Assembly (NCBI GenBank): GCA_045637525.1
Contig: JAZTZP010000056.1
Span: 1 to 7,448, forward strand
DNA from: JAZTZP01 sp045637525
GTDB taxonomy: Bacteria > Bacillota > Clostridia > UBA1381
Length of the DNA stretch: 7,448 nt
Reading direction: 5' to 3'
Shown: piece after piece, positions 7,416-7,448 of the stretch
Layout: each line of letters begins with the position of its first letter
Position numbering within the stretch: position 1 is the stretch's first letter
Translations under genes and position numbers: made by a program
The notes under the pieces: model-generated
The model's database searches: none
Seen by the model: only the letters and a program-made list of their open reading frames with translations
Told to the model about the DNA's origin: nothing

Positions 7416-7448
7416 TGAATACTATTATATCACATTGTTGCCCAAAAT
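7415..7448 (+). CDS. 5' end of a possible transposase gene (runs off the right edge)
   Basis: Eleven codons are visible, MNTIISHCCPK, starting at the ATG 7415-7417 behind AAAGGA (7398-7403), with a rather long 11-base spacer. The CCPK followed by a codon starting with T would fit the first knuckle of a zinc ribbon (CPxC). That is how IS1/IS1595-type transposases commonly begin, but 11 residues cannot prove it. The main support is the setting: a strong dedicated promoter and an RBS-hiding inverted repeat, both typical of insertion sequences. It could instead be another small zinc-ribbon protein. Confidence 0.4.
   Translation, partial: MNTIISHCCPK

Larger units (their letters stand above)
7320..7448 (+). 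mobile_element. Probable left part of an insertion sequence (boundary not defined)
   Basis: This is inferred from the promoter, the RBS-sequestering inverted repeat and the zinc-ribbon-like protein start at the right edge. The left boundary is an estimate. The opposite end lies outside the window, so neither the terminal inverted repeats nor a target duplication can be recognised. If real, it sits within about 50 bases of the peptidase start codon and may have separated that gene from its original promoter. Confidence 0.3.

Overview
The window is AT-rich, with purine-rich AGGAG/AAAGG ribosome binding sites, sigma-A type promoters, a lipoprotein signal and S-layer homology (SLH) repeats. This points to a low-GC Gram-positive bacterium, most likely an anaerobic, gut-type member of the Clostridia. 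No rRNA, tRNA, CRISPR array or complete mobile element is visible.

Layout: (1) Positions 1-929, minus strand, hold the 5' part of a gene for a ComEC-like metallo-beta-lactamase-fold lipoprotein; its 3' end lies off the left edge. (2) Positions 930-1048 are a compact divergent control region with two facing promoters and a perfect 16-bp inverted repeat. Each arm of the repeat is itself a near-palindrome, so it reads as twin operators. (3) Positions 1049-1261, plus strand, encode a 70-residue Cro/CI-type (XRE) repressor. (4) Positions 1262-1383 hold an intrinsic terminator usable from both sides. (5) Positions 1384-2685 and 2714-7282, both minus strand, form a two-gene unit separated by 28 bp. 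The upstream gene encodes a 1522-residue secreted multidomain protein with a zinc-metallopeptidase motif of M60-like pattern, three PPC-like beta domains and a large unassigned C-terminus. The downstream gene encodes a 433-residue secreted protein with C-terminal SLH repeats. (6) Positions 7283-7448 hold the leader of that unit and, facing the other way, a strong promoter, a Shine-Dalgarno-sequestering inverted repeat and the first 11 codons of a plus-strand gene. That gene resembles the start of an insertion-sequence transposase.

How the parts may work together: the small repressor probably controls both its own gene and the MBL lipoprotein gene, because the operators overlap both promoters. 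The large peptidase and the SLH protein are probably co-transcribed and act at the cell surface. The peptidase has no visible wall anchor, while its partner has one. The right edge looks like the beginning of an insertion sequence close upstream of the peptidase gene, with an arrangement that would block translation of read-through transcripts.

The most notable observations are the twin-operator divergent promoter, the read-through-blocking hairpin at the right edge, the modular peptidase with its unassigned C-terminus, and the sharp GC shift inside the SLH gene (about 47% versus 27%, counted by hand).
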